Notes under the pieces: model-generated
The model's database searches: none
The model's input: only the letters and a program-made list of their open reading frames with translations
Told to the model about the DNA's origin: nothing
Translations under genes and position numbers: made by a program
Assembly (NCBI GenBank): GCA_963842835.1
Contig: CAWJIB010000009.1
Coordinates: 806,001-870,000, forward strand
Source of the DNA: Roseiarcus sp963842835
GTDB lineage: Bacteria > Pseudomonadota > Alphaproteobacteria > Rhizobiales > Beijerinckiaceae
Length of the DNA: 64,000 nucleotides
Reading direction: 5' to 3'
Part shown: in pieces, positions 1 through 7,585 of the stretch
Layout of the letters: every line of letters begins with the position of its first letter
Numbering within the stretch: the stretch's first letter is position 1

Positions 1-2
1 GG

Positions 3-125
3 TCCTACTTCCCCTCCGTGCCCGAGCTGATGGTGTCGATCGGCGTCGTTGCGCTCGAGATGCTTCTCTATCTCGTCTTCATCAAGACCTTGCCCGTGCT
101 GCACGGCGGCGCCGCGCATCGCTAA
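3..125 (+). CDS. hybB: Hydrogenase cytochrome b subunit (HybB/NrfD-like), C-terminal end
   Basis: The reading frame is open from the window edge and ends at TAA 123-125, giving about 40 residues. It contains the pattern YFPSVPELMVS followed by a hydrophobic helix and a short His-containing tail, which is how HybB-type (NrfD family) membrane subunits of group 1 [NiFe] hydrogenases end. These subunits take electrons from the small subunit and pass them to quinone. The hydrogenase large subunit follows 12 bases later, which supports the call. Most of the gene is outside the window, so the family assignment rests on this tail and on context. Confidence 0.75.
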   Translation, partial: SYFPSVPELMVSIGVVALEMLLYLVFIKTLPVLHGGAAHR

Positions 126-137
126 AAGGAGGCTGCC

Positions 138-1841
138 TTGACCCGCATCACGATCGACCCCATCACCCGCATCGAAGGGCACCTGCGCATCGACTGCGAA
201 GTCGACGGCGGCAAGGTGACCAAGGCATGGTCGTCGGGCCAGATGTGGCGGGGCATCGAGCTCATCCTTAAAGATCGCGACCCGCGGGACGCCTGGATCT
301 TCACGCAACGGATCTGCGGCGTTTGCACGACGGTGCACGCGATCACCTCGGTGCGGGCGGTGGAGAACGCGCTGAATCTCGAGGTGCCGCTCAACGCCCA
401 ATATATCCGCAACATGATCGTCGCGGCGCACGGCATACACGACCATATCGTGCATTTTTATCAGCTCGCCGCGCTCGATTGGGTCGACATCGTCTCGGCG
501 CTCAAGGGCGATCCGGACGGCGCCGCCAAGCTCGGGGCGAGCCTATCCGACTATAAAGCCAACAGCGTTCCCAATATTCGATCGGTGCGCGACAAGCTGC
601 AGACCTTCGTCGACAGCGGCAATCTCGGCGTGTTCGCCTCGGGCTACTGGGGCCACCCGGCGATGAAGCTGCCGCCGGACGTCAACCTGCTGGCGGCGAC
701 GCACTATATCCAGGCGCTCGACGTGCAGCGCAGCGCCAACAAGATCGTCACCATCCTGGGTTCCAAGACGCCGCACATTCAGAACCTCGCAGTCGGCGGG
801 GTGTCGAATGCAATCAATCCCAATAGCCAATCGACCCTGACGATCGAGCGGCTATACGCCATCAAGGCGCTGATCGACGAGCTCGGCGACTTCGTCCACA
901 ACGCGATGATCAACGACGTCGCCGCGGTCGGCGCGCTCTATGCGGATTGGACAAAATACGGCGCCGGCGTCACCAATTATCTTTCGGTTCCCGATCTCCC
1001 GCTCGACACCAAAGGCACGCAATTTGAGCTTCCCGGCGGCTACATCCCGGGCGACCTCGCGAAGTTCCAGCCGATCACCAGCTATCAGGACGCCTTCTTC
1101 CGCGACGGCGTCAAGGAAGCGGTCAAGCACTCCTGGTACGAATACACCGGCGACGCCGCCGCGCTGCACCCCTACGTCGGTCAAACAAATCCGAAATACG
1201 ACGATTTCCACGACGACGGAAAGTATTCCTGGGTCAAGGCGCCGACCTTCCTCGACAAACGCGCGCAGGTCGGTCCGCTCGCCAACGTGCTGGGCATGTA
1301 TGCCGCCGGCCACGAGCCGACCAAGCGGCACCTGACCAAACTGGTCGATGTCGCCAGCAAGGTCGCCGGCTCGCAGATCCCGCTTGCCGCGCTGCACTCG
1401 ACGATCGGACGCATCGCCGCGCGCGCCGTGCGCTGCGCGGTTCTGCACGAGGCCCTGCAGAACCAGTGGCGGCTGCTGCTCGACAACATCGCCAAGGGGG
1501 ACGACCGCACCTTCAATCGGCCGGTGTTCCCCAAGGGCGAAATACGCGGCTTCGGCTATCACGAGGCGCCGCGCGGCGTGCTCTCTCACTGGGTCGTCAT
1601 CAAGGACGGAAAGATCGACAATTATCAGTGCGTCGTGCCGTCGACCTGGAACGCCGGCCCGCGCGACCAGAACGACGAGCCCGGCCCCTATGAGGCCTCG
1701 CTCATCGACACTCCGGTCGCCGACGCCAACCTGCCGCTCGAGGTGCTGCGCACCGTCCACTCGTTCGACCCGTGCCTCGCCTGCGCAGTCCACATGGTCG
1801 ACGCTGAGAAGCGGCCCATCGTCCAAGTCAAGGCGATGTGA
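138..1841 (+). CDS. hybC: [NiFe] hydrogenase large subunit
   Basis: This is the catalytic subunit that oxidises H2 at the NiFe(CN)2CO centre. It has 567 residues, the normal length. The N-terminal L1 motif RICGVC lies at residues 58-63 (Cys60 and Cys63) and the C-terminal L2 motif DPCLACAVH at 544-552 (Cys546 and Cys549), so all four nickel/iron cysteines are present. A 15-residue tail follows His552; in this family a dedicated protease removes such a tail after nickel insertion. The start is TTG, with a strong ribosome site AAAAGGAGG five bases upstream. It lies between a HybB-like gene and the protease gene, so it is a membrane-bound uptake enzyme. The small subunit must lie upstream of the window. 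Confidence 0.95.
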   Translation: MTRITIDPITRIEGHLRIDCEVDGGKVTKAWSSGQMWRGIELILKDRDPRDAWIFTQRICGVCTTVHAITSVRAVENALNLEVPLNAQYIRNMIVAAHGIHDHIVHFYQLAALDWVDIVSALKGDPDGAAKLGASLSDYKANSVPNIRSVRDKLQTFVDSGNLGVFASGYWGHPAMKLPPDVNLLAATHYIQALDVQRSANKIVTILGSKTPHIQNLAVGGVSNAINPNSQSTLTIERLYAIKALIDELGDFVHNAMINDVAAVGALYADWTKYGAGVTNYLSVPDLPLDTKGTQFELPGGYIPGDLAKFQPITSYQDAFFRDGVKEAVKHSWYEYTGDAAALHPYVGQTNPKYDDFHDDGKYSWVKAPTFLDKRAQVGPLANVLGMYAAGHEPTKRHLTKLVDVASKVAGSQIPLAALHSTIGRIAARAVRCAVLHEALQNQWRLLLDNIAKGDDRTFNRPVFPKGEIRGFGYHEAPRGVLSHWVVIKDGKIDNYQCVVPSTWNAGPRDQNDEPGPYEASLIDTPVADANLPLEVLRTVHSFDPCLACAVHMVDAEKRPIVQVKAM

Positions 1842-2338
1842 TGGACGGATCGATCGCGAGCATCCTCGTCCTCGGCCTTGGCAACATCCTCCTGTCGGAC
1901 GAGGGGGTCGGCGTACGGATCATCGAGGCGCTCGACGCGTCGCACGAGTTGCCGGACGAAGTCGAGGTGCTCGACGGCGGCACGTCGGGCATGGACCTGC
2001 TCGACATGGTCGCGGACCGCGACTGCCTGATCGTCGCCGACGCCGTGAATGCCGATGGGCCGGCAGGTCGGCTGATCCGGCTCGAAAACGAGAACATCAG
2101 GATGCTGTTCGAGACACGATTCTCGCCGCATCAATTGGGTCTCTCCGATCTGCTCGCGACGCTTCGCCTTATCGACAAAGCGCCGCGACGAGTTGTCGTC
2201 ATCGGCGTCGTCCCGCAGAAACTAAGCCTTGGCCTGGATCTGTCTGCGGCAGCCGCCGCCGGGCGCGATGCGGCGGTGACCATGATCGTCGACGAACTCA
2301 CCCATCTCGGCAAGGCCCCGAGGCTGCGGCTGCAATAG
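1841..2338 (+). CDS. hybD: Hydrogenase maturation endopeptidase (HybD/HyaD family)
   Basis: This protease clips the C-terminal tail of the nickel-loaded large subunit. The three expected metal ligands are visible: Glu21 in GNILLSDEGVG, Asp67 in VADAVNADG and His97 in FSPHQLGLSD, matching Glu16, Asp62 and His93 of E. coli HybD. The DGGTSGMDLLD loop is also typical. The length is 165 residues from ATG 1841, which overlaps the large-subunit stop by one base (TGATG), so the two are translationally coupled. A GTG one codon earlier is possible. The function follows from family and position. Confidence 0.93.
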   Translation: MDGSIASILVLGLGNILLSDEGVGVRIIEALDASHELPDEVEVLDGGTSGMDLLDMVADRDCLIVADAVNADGPAGRLIRLENENIRMLFETRFSPHQLGLSDLLATLRLIDKAPRRVVVIGVVPQKLSLGLDLSAAAAAGRDAAVTMIVDELTHLGKAPRLRLQ

Positions 2339-2351
2339 GGTCATCGCAAGA

Positions 2352-2606
2352 ATGTGCATCGCCGTTCCAGCTGAAGTGGTGTCGATCGACGGGCCGACGG
2401 CGCTCGTCGACGTCTATGGCAAGCGCTTCGTCGTCAGTCTGATGATGATGTCGGACGAGGTGCAGCCAGGCGATTTCGTCGCCCTGCAGGCGCAACGCTA
2501 TGCTGTGGCCAGGATCGCGCGCGAGGACGCCCAAGCGGCGAAGCTCTTGTTTGAAGATATTTTCCCCGAACTCGCCGCCCGAGCCCAGATCCCGCGCATG
2601 GCTTAA
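2352..2606 (+). CDS. hypC: HypC/HupF-family hydrogenase assembly chaperone
   Basis: A small protein of 84 residues beginning MCIAVPAEVV. The HypC family is defined by this start: the N-terminal Cys2 (exposed once Met is removed) holds the Fe(CN)2CO unit with HypD and carries it to the large-subunit precursor. The central stretch VSLMMMSDEVQPGDFVALQAQRYAVARI fits the OB-like fold. It lies 13 bases after the protease in the same operon. Paralogues of this family (HypC, HupF, HupK-linked) are hard to tell apart by sequence, so this could be the hydrogenase-specific HupF copy rather than the general HypC. No hypA, B, D, E or F gene is in the window. Confidence 0.88.
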   Translation: MCIAVPAEVVSIDGPTALVDVYGKRFVVSLMMMSDEVQPGDFVALQAQRYAVARIAREDAQAAKLLFEDIFPELAARAQIPRMA

Positions 2607-2727
2607 AGGCGTTCTGTCTTCCCGCGACGCCGTGAAGACGAGAAACCCCGCTGGGCCACAACCTCCAGCATATTCGGGCGCCAAAACCACGGGCAATCGC
2701 ATTGCGCATGAATAGGCTGCGGCGCCG

Positions 2728-3639
2728 CTAGTTCGAAACGTTGGGCGTGGGCGCGCCGGCGCCCGACAGAGCCATGGCGACGACCGCGGCGAAGATCACC
2801 GTCCCGCCGACGAGCGTCGCCGCGGCGGGCGTCTCCCCGAACGCCAGCCAGACCCAGAGGGGGCCGAAAATCGTCTCGGTCTGGGCGAGCAAGGTCTGGC
2901 CGACCGCGGGCACGGACGGCGCGCCGTGCAGGAACAAGGCGAAGCCCAGCCCCATCAATACGAAGCCCGCAAAGAAGGCGGAGAGCGCCTCCAAAAGCGG
3001 CGGCGTCAGCGTCGCGCCCTCACTGAGCGCGACGCCGGCCGCGACGAGCGCCGAGAAAACGCCGTAGCCGACCATCGCCGGGCCGAAGTCGCGTTTGGGC
3101 GCGAGGCGCATGCACACGCTGACGACGGCGAAGCTCAGCGCGCAGAGAAGCCCCCAGACGTCGCCGGCGACATGGCCGGCCTCGAACCCGCCGCCGACGA
3201 TAATGGCGAGGCCGCAAAAGCCGAGCGCCACCGCTCCGATCTGCTTGATGTCGAGCCGCTCGCCCAGGACGAGAAACCCGAGGATGGCCGAGAGCAACGG
3301 CGCGCAGGACGAGAGGAACAGCGCGTTGGCGACGCTGGTGAGTTTCAGCGCGACGATGAAACCGATCGCGGCCGCGCTCAGCGCGAGGGTGGCGAGGAGT
3401 CCGAGCGGCCCGAGCGCGCGGAAGCCGGCGAAGATCGTTCCGCGCCGTCGCGAGCGCGCGAGAAACACGAAAGCGACGGCGACGCCGAGCCCGCGATAGA
3501 TCAGAAACTGCCAGGCGTCGAGATGCGGCGCCAGACGGATGAACACGCCGGTGAAGCTCCAGCACAGCCCGCCGGCGAGCACGCTGAGCGCGCCGGCGAG
3601 GAAGCGGGTCTGCGATCTCAACGCCGCCGCGTCGGCCAT
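2728..3639 (-). CDS. EamA-family (DMT) transporter
   Basis: An inner-membrane protein of about 303 residues with roughly ten hydrophobic segments arranged as two EamA repeats. The second repeat ends in a long hydrophobic helix followed by a polar tail. Such proteins usually export amino acids or other metabolites, and the substrate cannot be read from the sequence. The chosen ATG at 3639 lies one base after the stop of the upstream CoA hydratase gene, so the two are probably translated from one message. The frame is open further upstream, but an earlier start would overlap that gene. Downstream there is only a weak hairpin (2616-2639) before the hydrogenase operon's last gene, which is convergent. 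Confidence 0.85.
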   Translation of the reverse strand: MADAAALRSQTRFLAGALSVLAGGLCWSFTGVFIRLAPHLDAWQFLIYRGLGVAVAFVFLARSRRRGTIFAGFRALGPLGLLATLALSAAAIGFIVALKLTSVANALFLSSCAPLLSAILGFLVLGERLDIKQIGAVALGFCGLAIIVGGGFEAGHVAGDVWGLLCALSFAVVSVCMRLAPKRDFGPAMVGYGVFSALVAAGVALSEGATLTPPLLEALSAFFAGFVLMGLGFALFLHGAPSVPAVGQTLLAQTETIFGPLWVWLAFGETPAAATLVGGTVIFAAVVAMALSGAGAPTPNVSN

Positions 3640-3640
3640 T

Positions 3641-4426
3641 CTACCGACCCGTCCACACCGGAGTGCGCTTCTCCGCGAAGGCGCGCGGGCCCTCCCGAGC
3701 GTCTTCCGAGGCCAGCAGCGCTTCATAGACCGCGACGCGGCCGGAGCGCATCGCGGCGAACGCCTCTTCGACCGAGAGACCCTCGCCCGCGCGCGTGAGC
3801 GCCTTGGCGGCGCGCGTCGCCAGCGGCGCCTTGGATGCGATCGTCGCCGCGAATTCGCGCGCGGCGCTCATCAACGAGCCCAGCGGCGCGACCCGGTTGA
3901 CGAGGCCCAGGCGCAAGGCTTCCGCAGCGTCGACCCGTCGGCCGGTCAGCAACAGCTCCATCGCCAGCGCGGGCGCGATGCGCCGCGGCAGCCGCTGCAC
4001 GCCGCCGGCGTTGGCGACGAGGCCGAGCCCGGACTCGGGCAGCGCGAATTCGGCGCCCTCGGCCGCGACGATCAGATCGCACGCCAGCGCCAGTTCGAAG
4101 CCGCCGCCGAAGGCCAAGCCGTTGACCGCCGCGATCACGGGTTTGTCGAGGTCGAAAAATTCGGTGATGCCGGCAAAGCCGCCGGGGCCATGATCGGTTT
4201 CGCCGCCTTCGCCCTCCGCGGCGGCCTTCAAGTCCCAGCCCGCGCAGAAGAACCTGTCGCCGGCGCCCGTCAGGATCGCGACGCGGGCCTCCGGGTCGTC
4301 CTGGAAAGCGCGAAAGGCGACGTAGAGCGCGTGGCTCGTCGCCGCGTCGACGGCGTTGGCCGTGGGCCGATCGAGCGTCACCTGATAGAGCGCGCCGTGG
4401 CGCGCGACACGAACGGACGTCGTCAT
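3641..4426 (-). CDS. Enoyl-CoA hydratase/isomerase, CaiD-like
   Basis: A crotonase-fold protein of 261 residues. The oxyanion-hole regions AGWDLKAAAEG and NGLAFGGGFELALACD and the following FALPESGLGLVANAGGVQRLPR are intact. Both catalytic glutamates of the hydratase type are present (FELAL and LPESG). The second segment resembles carnitinyl-CoA dehydratase (CaiD) more than FadB-type hydratases, but substrate calls in this superfamily are unreliable. The ATG at 4426 fits the crotonase N-terminus. It sits directly upstream of the EamA transporter and overlaps nothing. The 277 bases upstream carry no gene. Confidence 0.85.
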   Translation of the reverse strand: MTTSVRVARHGALYQVTLDRPTANAVDAATSHALYVAFRAFQDDPEARVAILTGAGDRFFCAGWDLKAAAEGEGGETDHGPGGFAGITEFFDLDKPVIAAVNGLAFGGGFELALACDLIVAAEGAEFALPESGLGLVANAGGVQRLPRRIAPALAMELLLTGRRVDAAEALRLGLVNRVAPLGSLMSAAREFAATIASKAPLATRAAKALTRAGEGLSVEEAFAAMRSGRVAVYEALLASEDAREGPRAFAEKRTPVWTGR

Positions 4427-4703
4427 GGGGAATTCCTTTCCATCCTGCCTATGCGTTCGGCGGCGCCGGCGTCGAATCTGCGCCATCCCGGCCGCGCGCA
4501 CAATGGCGGCGTCGCCCCGCGGCGTCGCCCCGAGCGAAACTGCAATCGATATCGGAGGATGAGAAAAGGACGCGACGGCTTGCCAACGGGCGTCTTGGTG
4601 CTCGACAACGCGCCCGCCCGCGCGGCTCGTAGGGCCGCGCGTCGAATCGAGGGCGGCGGCCGATGTCTCGCCGCCCAGCCGGGAGAACGGGAAGAATGTC
4701 CGC

Positions 4704-5480
4704 GTGAGCCTGCTCGCCGTCAAACTGATCGTCACGCCGCTGATGATTCTTGCCGCCAGCCTCGCCGGCCGGCGATGGGGCGCCGCCGTGGGCGGCTGGC
4801 TCGTTGGCCTACCGCTCACGTCGGGGCCTGTCGCGGTGTTTCTGGCCGTCGAACACGGCCCGGGTTTCGCCGCCGAGGCAAGCGCGGGCTCGCTCGCGGG
4901 CGTCGTCGCGCAGGCCGGCTTCTGTCTGGGCTATGCGTTCGCGGCGCCGCGCGGCTGGCCGGCCGGGTTGCTCGCCGGCGCCGGCGCCTTTGCGGCGAGC
5001 GCCCTCGCCTTGCAGGCCGGCCAGCTCGCGCCGGCGCTCCTGTTCGCCCTGGCGCTCGGCGCGCTCGGCGTCACGCTCCGTTTGCTGCCAGGCGACTTTC
5101 GCGCGCCCGGGCCGGCCGCAGCGCCGTGGTGGGAAATTCCCGTGCGCATGGCGTTGGTGACGGCGCTGGTGGTGGCGGTGACTTCGTTCGCCTCCCTGCT
5201 CGGCGCGCGGGCCAGCGGGATCGTCGCGACCTTTCCGCTGATCGGCGCGGCGCTCGGCGTCTTCGCCCATCGCGCGCACGGACCCCGCGCCGGCGTCGCG
5301 GTTCTCAGGGGCATGGCGAGCGCCTTGTTCGCCTTCGCGGTTTTCTTTTTCGTCGTCGGCCTGGCGATTCCGCGCGCCGGGATCGTCCCCGCCTTCGCCG
5401 CCGCGACGCTCGCGGCCCTCTTCGTGCAAGCCGCGACGCTGAGGCTGGCGCCCGTCGCGAGGCGGCGACCCGTCGCCTGA
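4704..5480 (+). CDS. Polytopic membrane protein of unknown function
   Basis: A 258-residue protein that is almost entirely hydrophobic, with about seven to eight predicted membrane segments and short Gly/Pro-rich loops (GWLVGLPLTSGP near the start, ATFPLIGAALGVF in the second half). The two halves look similar in layout, each with a 'G-hydrophobic-P-L' pattern, which hints at an internal repeat as in small transporters. The start is GTG at 4704 with purine-rich GGGAGAACGGGAAG upstream. A hairpin terminator follows at 5494. I do not recognise a specific family and assign no function. Confidence 0.65.
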   Translation: MSLLAVKLIVTPLMILAASLAGRRWGAAVGGWLVGLPLTSGPVAVFLAVEHGPGFAAEASAGSLAGVVAQAGFCLGYAFAAPRGWPAGLLAGAGAFAASALALQAGQLAPALLFALALGALGVTLRLLPGDFRAPGPAAAPWWEIPVRMALVTALVVAVTSFASLLGARASGIVATFPLIGAALGVFAHRAHGPRAGVAVLRGMASALFAFAVFFFVVGLAIPRAGIVPAFAAATLAALFVQAATLRLAPVARRRPVA

Positions 5481-5493
5481 CTGCGCCAATAAG

Positions 5494-5520
5494 AATGGCC
5501 GGGACGAGCTCGGCCATTTT
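5494..5520 (+). terminator. Rho-independent terminator
   Basis: An 8-bp stem (AATGGCCG at 5494-5501 paired with CGGCCATT at 5511-5518) and a 9-base loop, running into TTTT. It lies 14 bases after the membrane protein gene and between two convergent genes. On the minus strand there is no good U tract, so it mainly serves the plus-strand gene. Confidence 0.65.
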
Positions 5521-5544
5521 CGGCAGCGATTCTCGCGATCGACG

Positions 5545-6084
5545 TTACTTCGCCTCGTCGGGGCCGCGACGTTCCCAATCGCCCATCATGTGCCCCATCA
5601 TAGGCCCCATCATGCCGCCCATATGGGGCCCATGCTCCTTGAGGGTCATCAACAGCGGGCCGAAATGACGCTTCTGCGTTTCGTCGAGGCCGTCGAACAG
5701 CGGCTTGGCCGCGCTGGCGATCGCCTTGAGATCGGCCGAAGCCTTGGCCATGTGATCCGCGATCATGGTCATGTGCTCGATCGGGGAGGGGCGCTCGGCG
5801 CCGCGCATCGCCTCGCGCATCGCGCGCATCTCTTCGATGCGCGCCTTCGCCGCGTCGCGCACGGCGGCCTCGAACGGCGCCCAATTCTTCTCCTGGTCGG
5901 GCGTGAGCTTCAGCGCCGCCTTCATGCCGGCCAGACGCGCGTCGAGCATAAAGCCGCCCTCCGCCAATTCCCGCATATCGCCCGCGGGCGGCGACGGATC
6001 GCCGGGCGCGGCGGCGGCGCCGAGAGCAAAGACCGAGCCGACCAGCGCCACCGCGGCAAGAGAACTAAGAACGAGCTTTTTCAT
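5545..6084 (-). CDS. Periplasmic Spy/CpxP-like (LTXXQ motif) protein
   Basis: A 179-residue protein with a clear signal peptide (MKKLVLSSLAAVALVGSVFALGAAA, cleavage near residue 25). The mature part is helical and charged and contains LKLTPDQEKNW, the LTxxQ motif of the Spy/CpxP family of periplasmic chaperones and metal sensors, and a second similar helix (LDETQKRHF). The C-terminus is Met/His-rich (HMGGMMGPMMGHMMGD), which suggests copper or other soft-metal binding. That is inference. ATG 6084 was chosen because the signal peptide begins there. It is monocistronic and convergent with the previous gene. Confidence 0.82.
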   Translation of the reverse strand: MKKLVLSSLAAVALVGSVFALGAAAAPGDPSPPAGDMRELAEGGFMLDARLAGMKAALKLTPDQEKNWAPFEAAVRDAAKARIEEMRAMREAMRGAERPSPIEHMTMIADHMAKASADLKAIASAAKPLFDGLDETQKRHFGPLLMTLKEHGPHMGGMMGPMMGHMMGDWERRGPDEAK

Positions 6085-6238
6085 CGCATCGCCTTTCCCG
6101 TTGGAATGGACGGGCCGAGGCTCTACCGCGGCCACATTACTTGCAAGTTACATTCGTGTAACGGCGCCAACGAATCCAAGGCGCCATTGACGCAGGCCTG
6201 CGCATCCCGCAATGCTCCATCCCCGCGGAGGAACAGGC

Positions 6239-7015
6239 ATGAGCGAGGGCGGCGTCATCGGCAAATTGGCTCACGGCCTTGCGGCCGGGAGCGGCGTCCT
6301 CAGCGCCTGGATCGGCGTCAACGATGCGGCGATCGCCGACGCGCTGGCGCGCGAATCCTTCGACGCGGTGACGCTCGACATGCAGCACGGCGGCGTCGAT
6401 TTCGTCGGCGCGACGCGGGCGATTCTCGCCGTCGCGCTGGCGGGAAAGCCGACGATCGCGCGGATTCCCGTCGGCGATTTCGCCTGCGCGAGCCGTCTTG
6501 CCGACGCCGGCGCGGCGGCGATCGTCGCGCCGATGATCAACAGCGCCGAAGACGCGCGCCGCTTCGCTGAATTCATGAAATTCCCGCCGCTCGGGAAGCG
6601 CTCATGGGGGCCGCGCGCGGCGCTCTCGCTCAGCGGCCTGATCGGCCCGGCTTATCTCCACAGCGCCAACGCGGTGACGCTGGCGATCGCGATGATCGAG
6701 ACGCGCGAGGCGCTCGAAGCGCTCGACGAAATCTTAGCCACGCCGGGAATCGACGGCGTCTTCGTCGGGCCCTCCGATCTCTCCATCGCGCTCAATCACG
6801 GCGCGATCGTCGATCCTCATGGCGCGGACGTCGAGGCCGCGCTGTCGCGGATCGTCGAGCGCGGTCACGCGCACGGCAGGTTCGCGGGGCTTTTCTGCTT
6901 CGACGGCGCGCGCGCCAAAGCGGCGCTCGCGCGCGGCTTCGCGCTGTGCACGGTGTCGACCGACTTGATGCTGCTGCGCGCGGCGGCGCGCCTCGAGCTC
7001 GCCGCGGCGCGCTGA
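6239..7015 (+). CDS. HpcH/HpaI-type class II aldolase
   Basis: 258 residues with the HpcH/HpaI barrel layout: DMQHGGVD early (the metal/base region, usually D-x-E/Q-H), RIPVGD, APMINSAEDARRF with the (KF)PPLGKRSWGPRA loop, MIETREALEALDEI (metal-binding Glu) and DGVFVGPSDLS (metal-binding Asp). These enzymes cleave 4-hydroxy-2-oxo acids such as 2,4-dihydroxyhept-2-ene-1,7-dioate or 2-keto-3-deoxy sugar acids into pyruvate plus an aldehyde. The actual substrate is not evident. Start ATG 6239 follows GCGGAGGAA. It stands alone between divergent and convergent neighbours. Confidence 0.88.
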   Translation: MSEGGVIGKLAHGLAAGSGVLSAWIGVNDAAIADALARESFDAVTLDMQHGGVDFVGATRAILAVALAGKPTIARIPVGDFACASRLADAGAAAIVAPMINSAEDARRFAEFMKFPPLGKRSWGPRAALSLSGLIGPAYLHSANAVTLAIAMIETREALEALDEILATPGIDGVFVGPSDLSIALNHGAIVDPHGADVEAALSRIVERGHAHGRFAGLFCFDGARAKAALARGFALCTVSTDLMLLRAAARLELAAAR

Positions 7016-7130
7016 CGGCGAGAGCCGCGGCGGTCTGAGCGGCCTCGGCGTCCTTGGTCGCTTGATCGCGAGAACGTGCTGCAAGGGGCGAGCGGGCCGG
7101 CGGCGCTAAGCCGCTCAACTGACGAATATT

Positions 7131-7553
7131 TTATTGTGCGGGCGCTTCGCCGCGATCGCGCGGCAGACCCTCGCCGCACGAACTCTCGATATGCGTCGCG
7201 CGCCAGAAGGCGCGCGCGCCGGGTTCGGAAGCTGGCCTCGGCGCACGGCGCACGCAATACCCCGCGCGGGCCCACCAGGACATCGGCATGTCGCCGCGAT
7301 CGACGGGATTGAGGCCGTCCTCAGGATGGCGCCAATAGAGACAGTCGCCGCAAGTCGAGCCCGGCGCAGGCGACGCGGCGAGCGCGCCTTCGCCGCACCA
7401 CTGATGGCCGTGCGTCAGCGGCCAGTGCGCGACCTGTTCCGCGCGCACGGAAACGTCCGGCGCACGGCGGCGGCAGTCGCCCTCGTGCTCCCTCAAACGA
7501 TGCCAGAACACGCAATTCGCGCAGTTGGCGGGACTGTCCGGCGCGTCGTTCAA
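7131..7553 (-). CDS. Small duplicated Cys-rich protein, last gene of an RND operon
   Basis: 140 residues made of two tandem modules. Each runs CxxCxxW - GxC - R(R)xxP - WCGEG/SCGEG: the first is CANCVFWHRL...GDCRRRAPD...QWCGEG (about residues 11-56), the second CGDCLYWRHP...GYCVRRAPR...SSCGEG (about 68-128). Four cysteines per module suggest two zinc or iron sites, rubredoxin-like in spacing. Single-module proteins of this kind are common small hypotheticals in alphaproteobacteria and phages; no function is known to me. Start TTG with GGGGG upstream. It lies 32 bases after the outer-membrane efflux gene on the same strand, so it is probably cotranscribed. Confidence 0.7.
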   Translation of the reverse strand: MNDAPDSPANCANCVFWHRLREHEGDCRRRAPDVSVRAEQVAHWPLTHGHQWCGEGALAASPAPGSTCGDCLYWRHPEDGLNPVDRGDMPMSWWARAGYCVRRAPRPASEPGARAFWRATHIESSCGEGLPRDRGEAPAQ

Positions 7554-7585
7554 GGCGGGCCCCCTTTGCTTGCCTTTTCGATGGT

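Noticed and set aside
852..1826. Long minus-strand frame across the hydrogenase large subunit gene
   Set aside because: It is the mirror of a certain gene; the composition is Arg/Val/Asp-rich, as antisense frames of GC-rich genes are, and no family motif is seen.
2616..2639. GTCTTC/GAAGAC hairpin after the hydrogenase genes as terminator
   Set aside because: Six base pairs with a 12-base loop and no U run; too weak to call.
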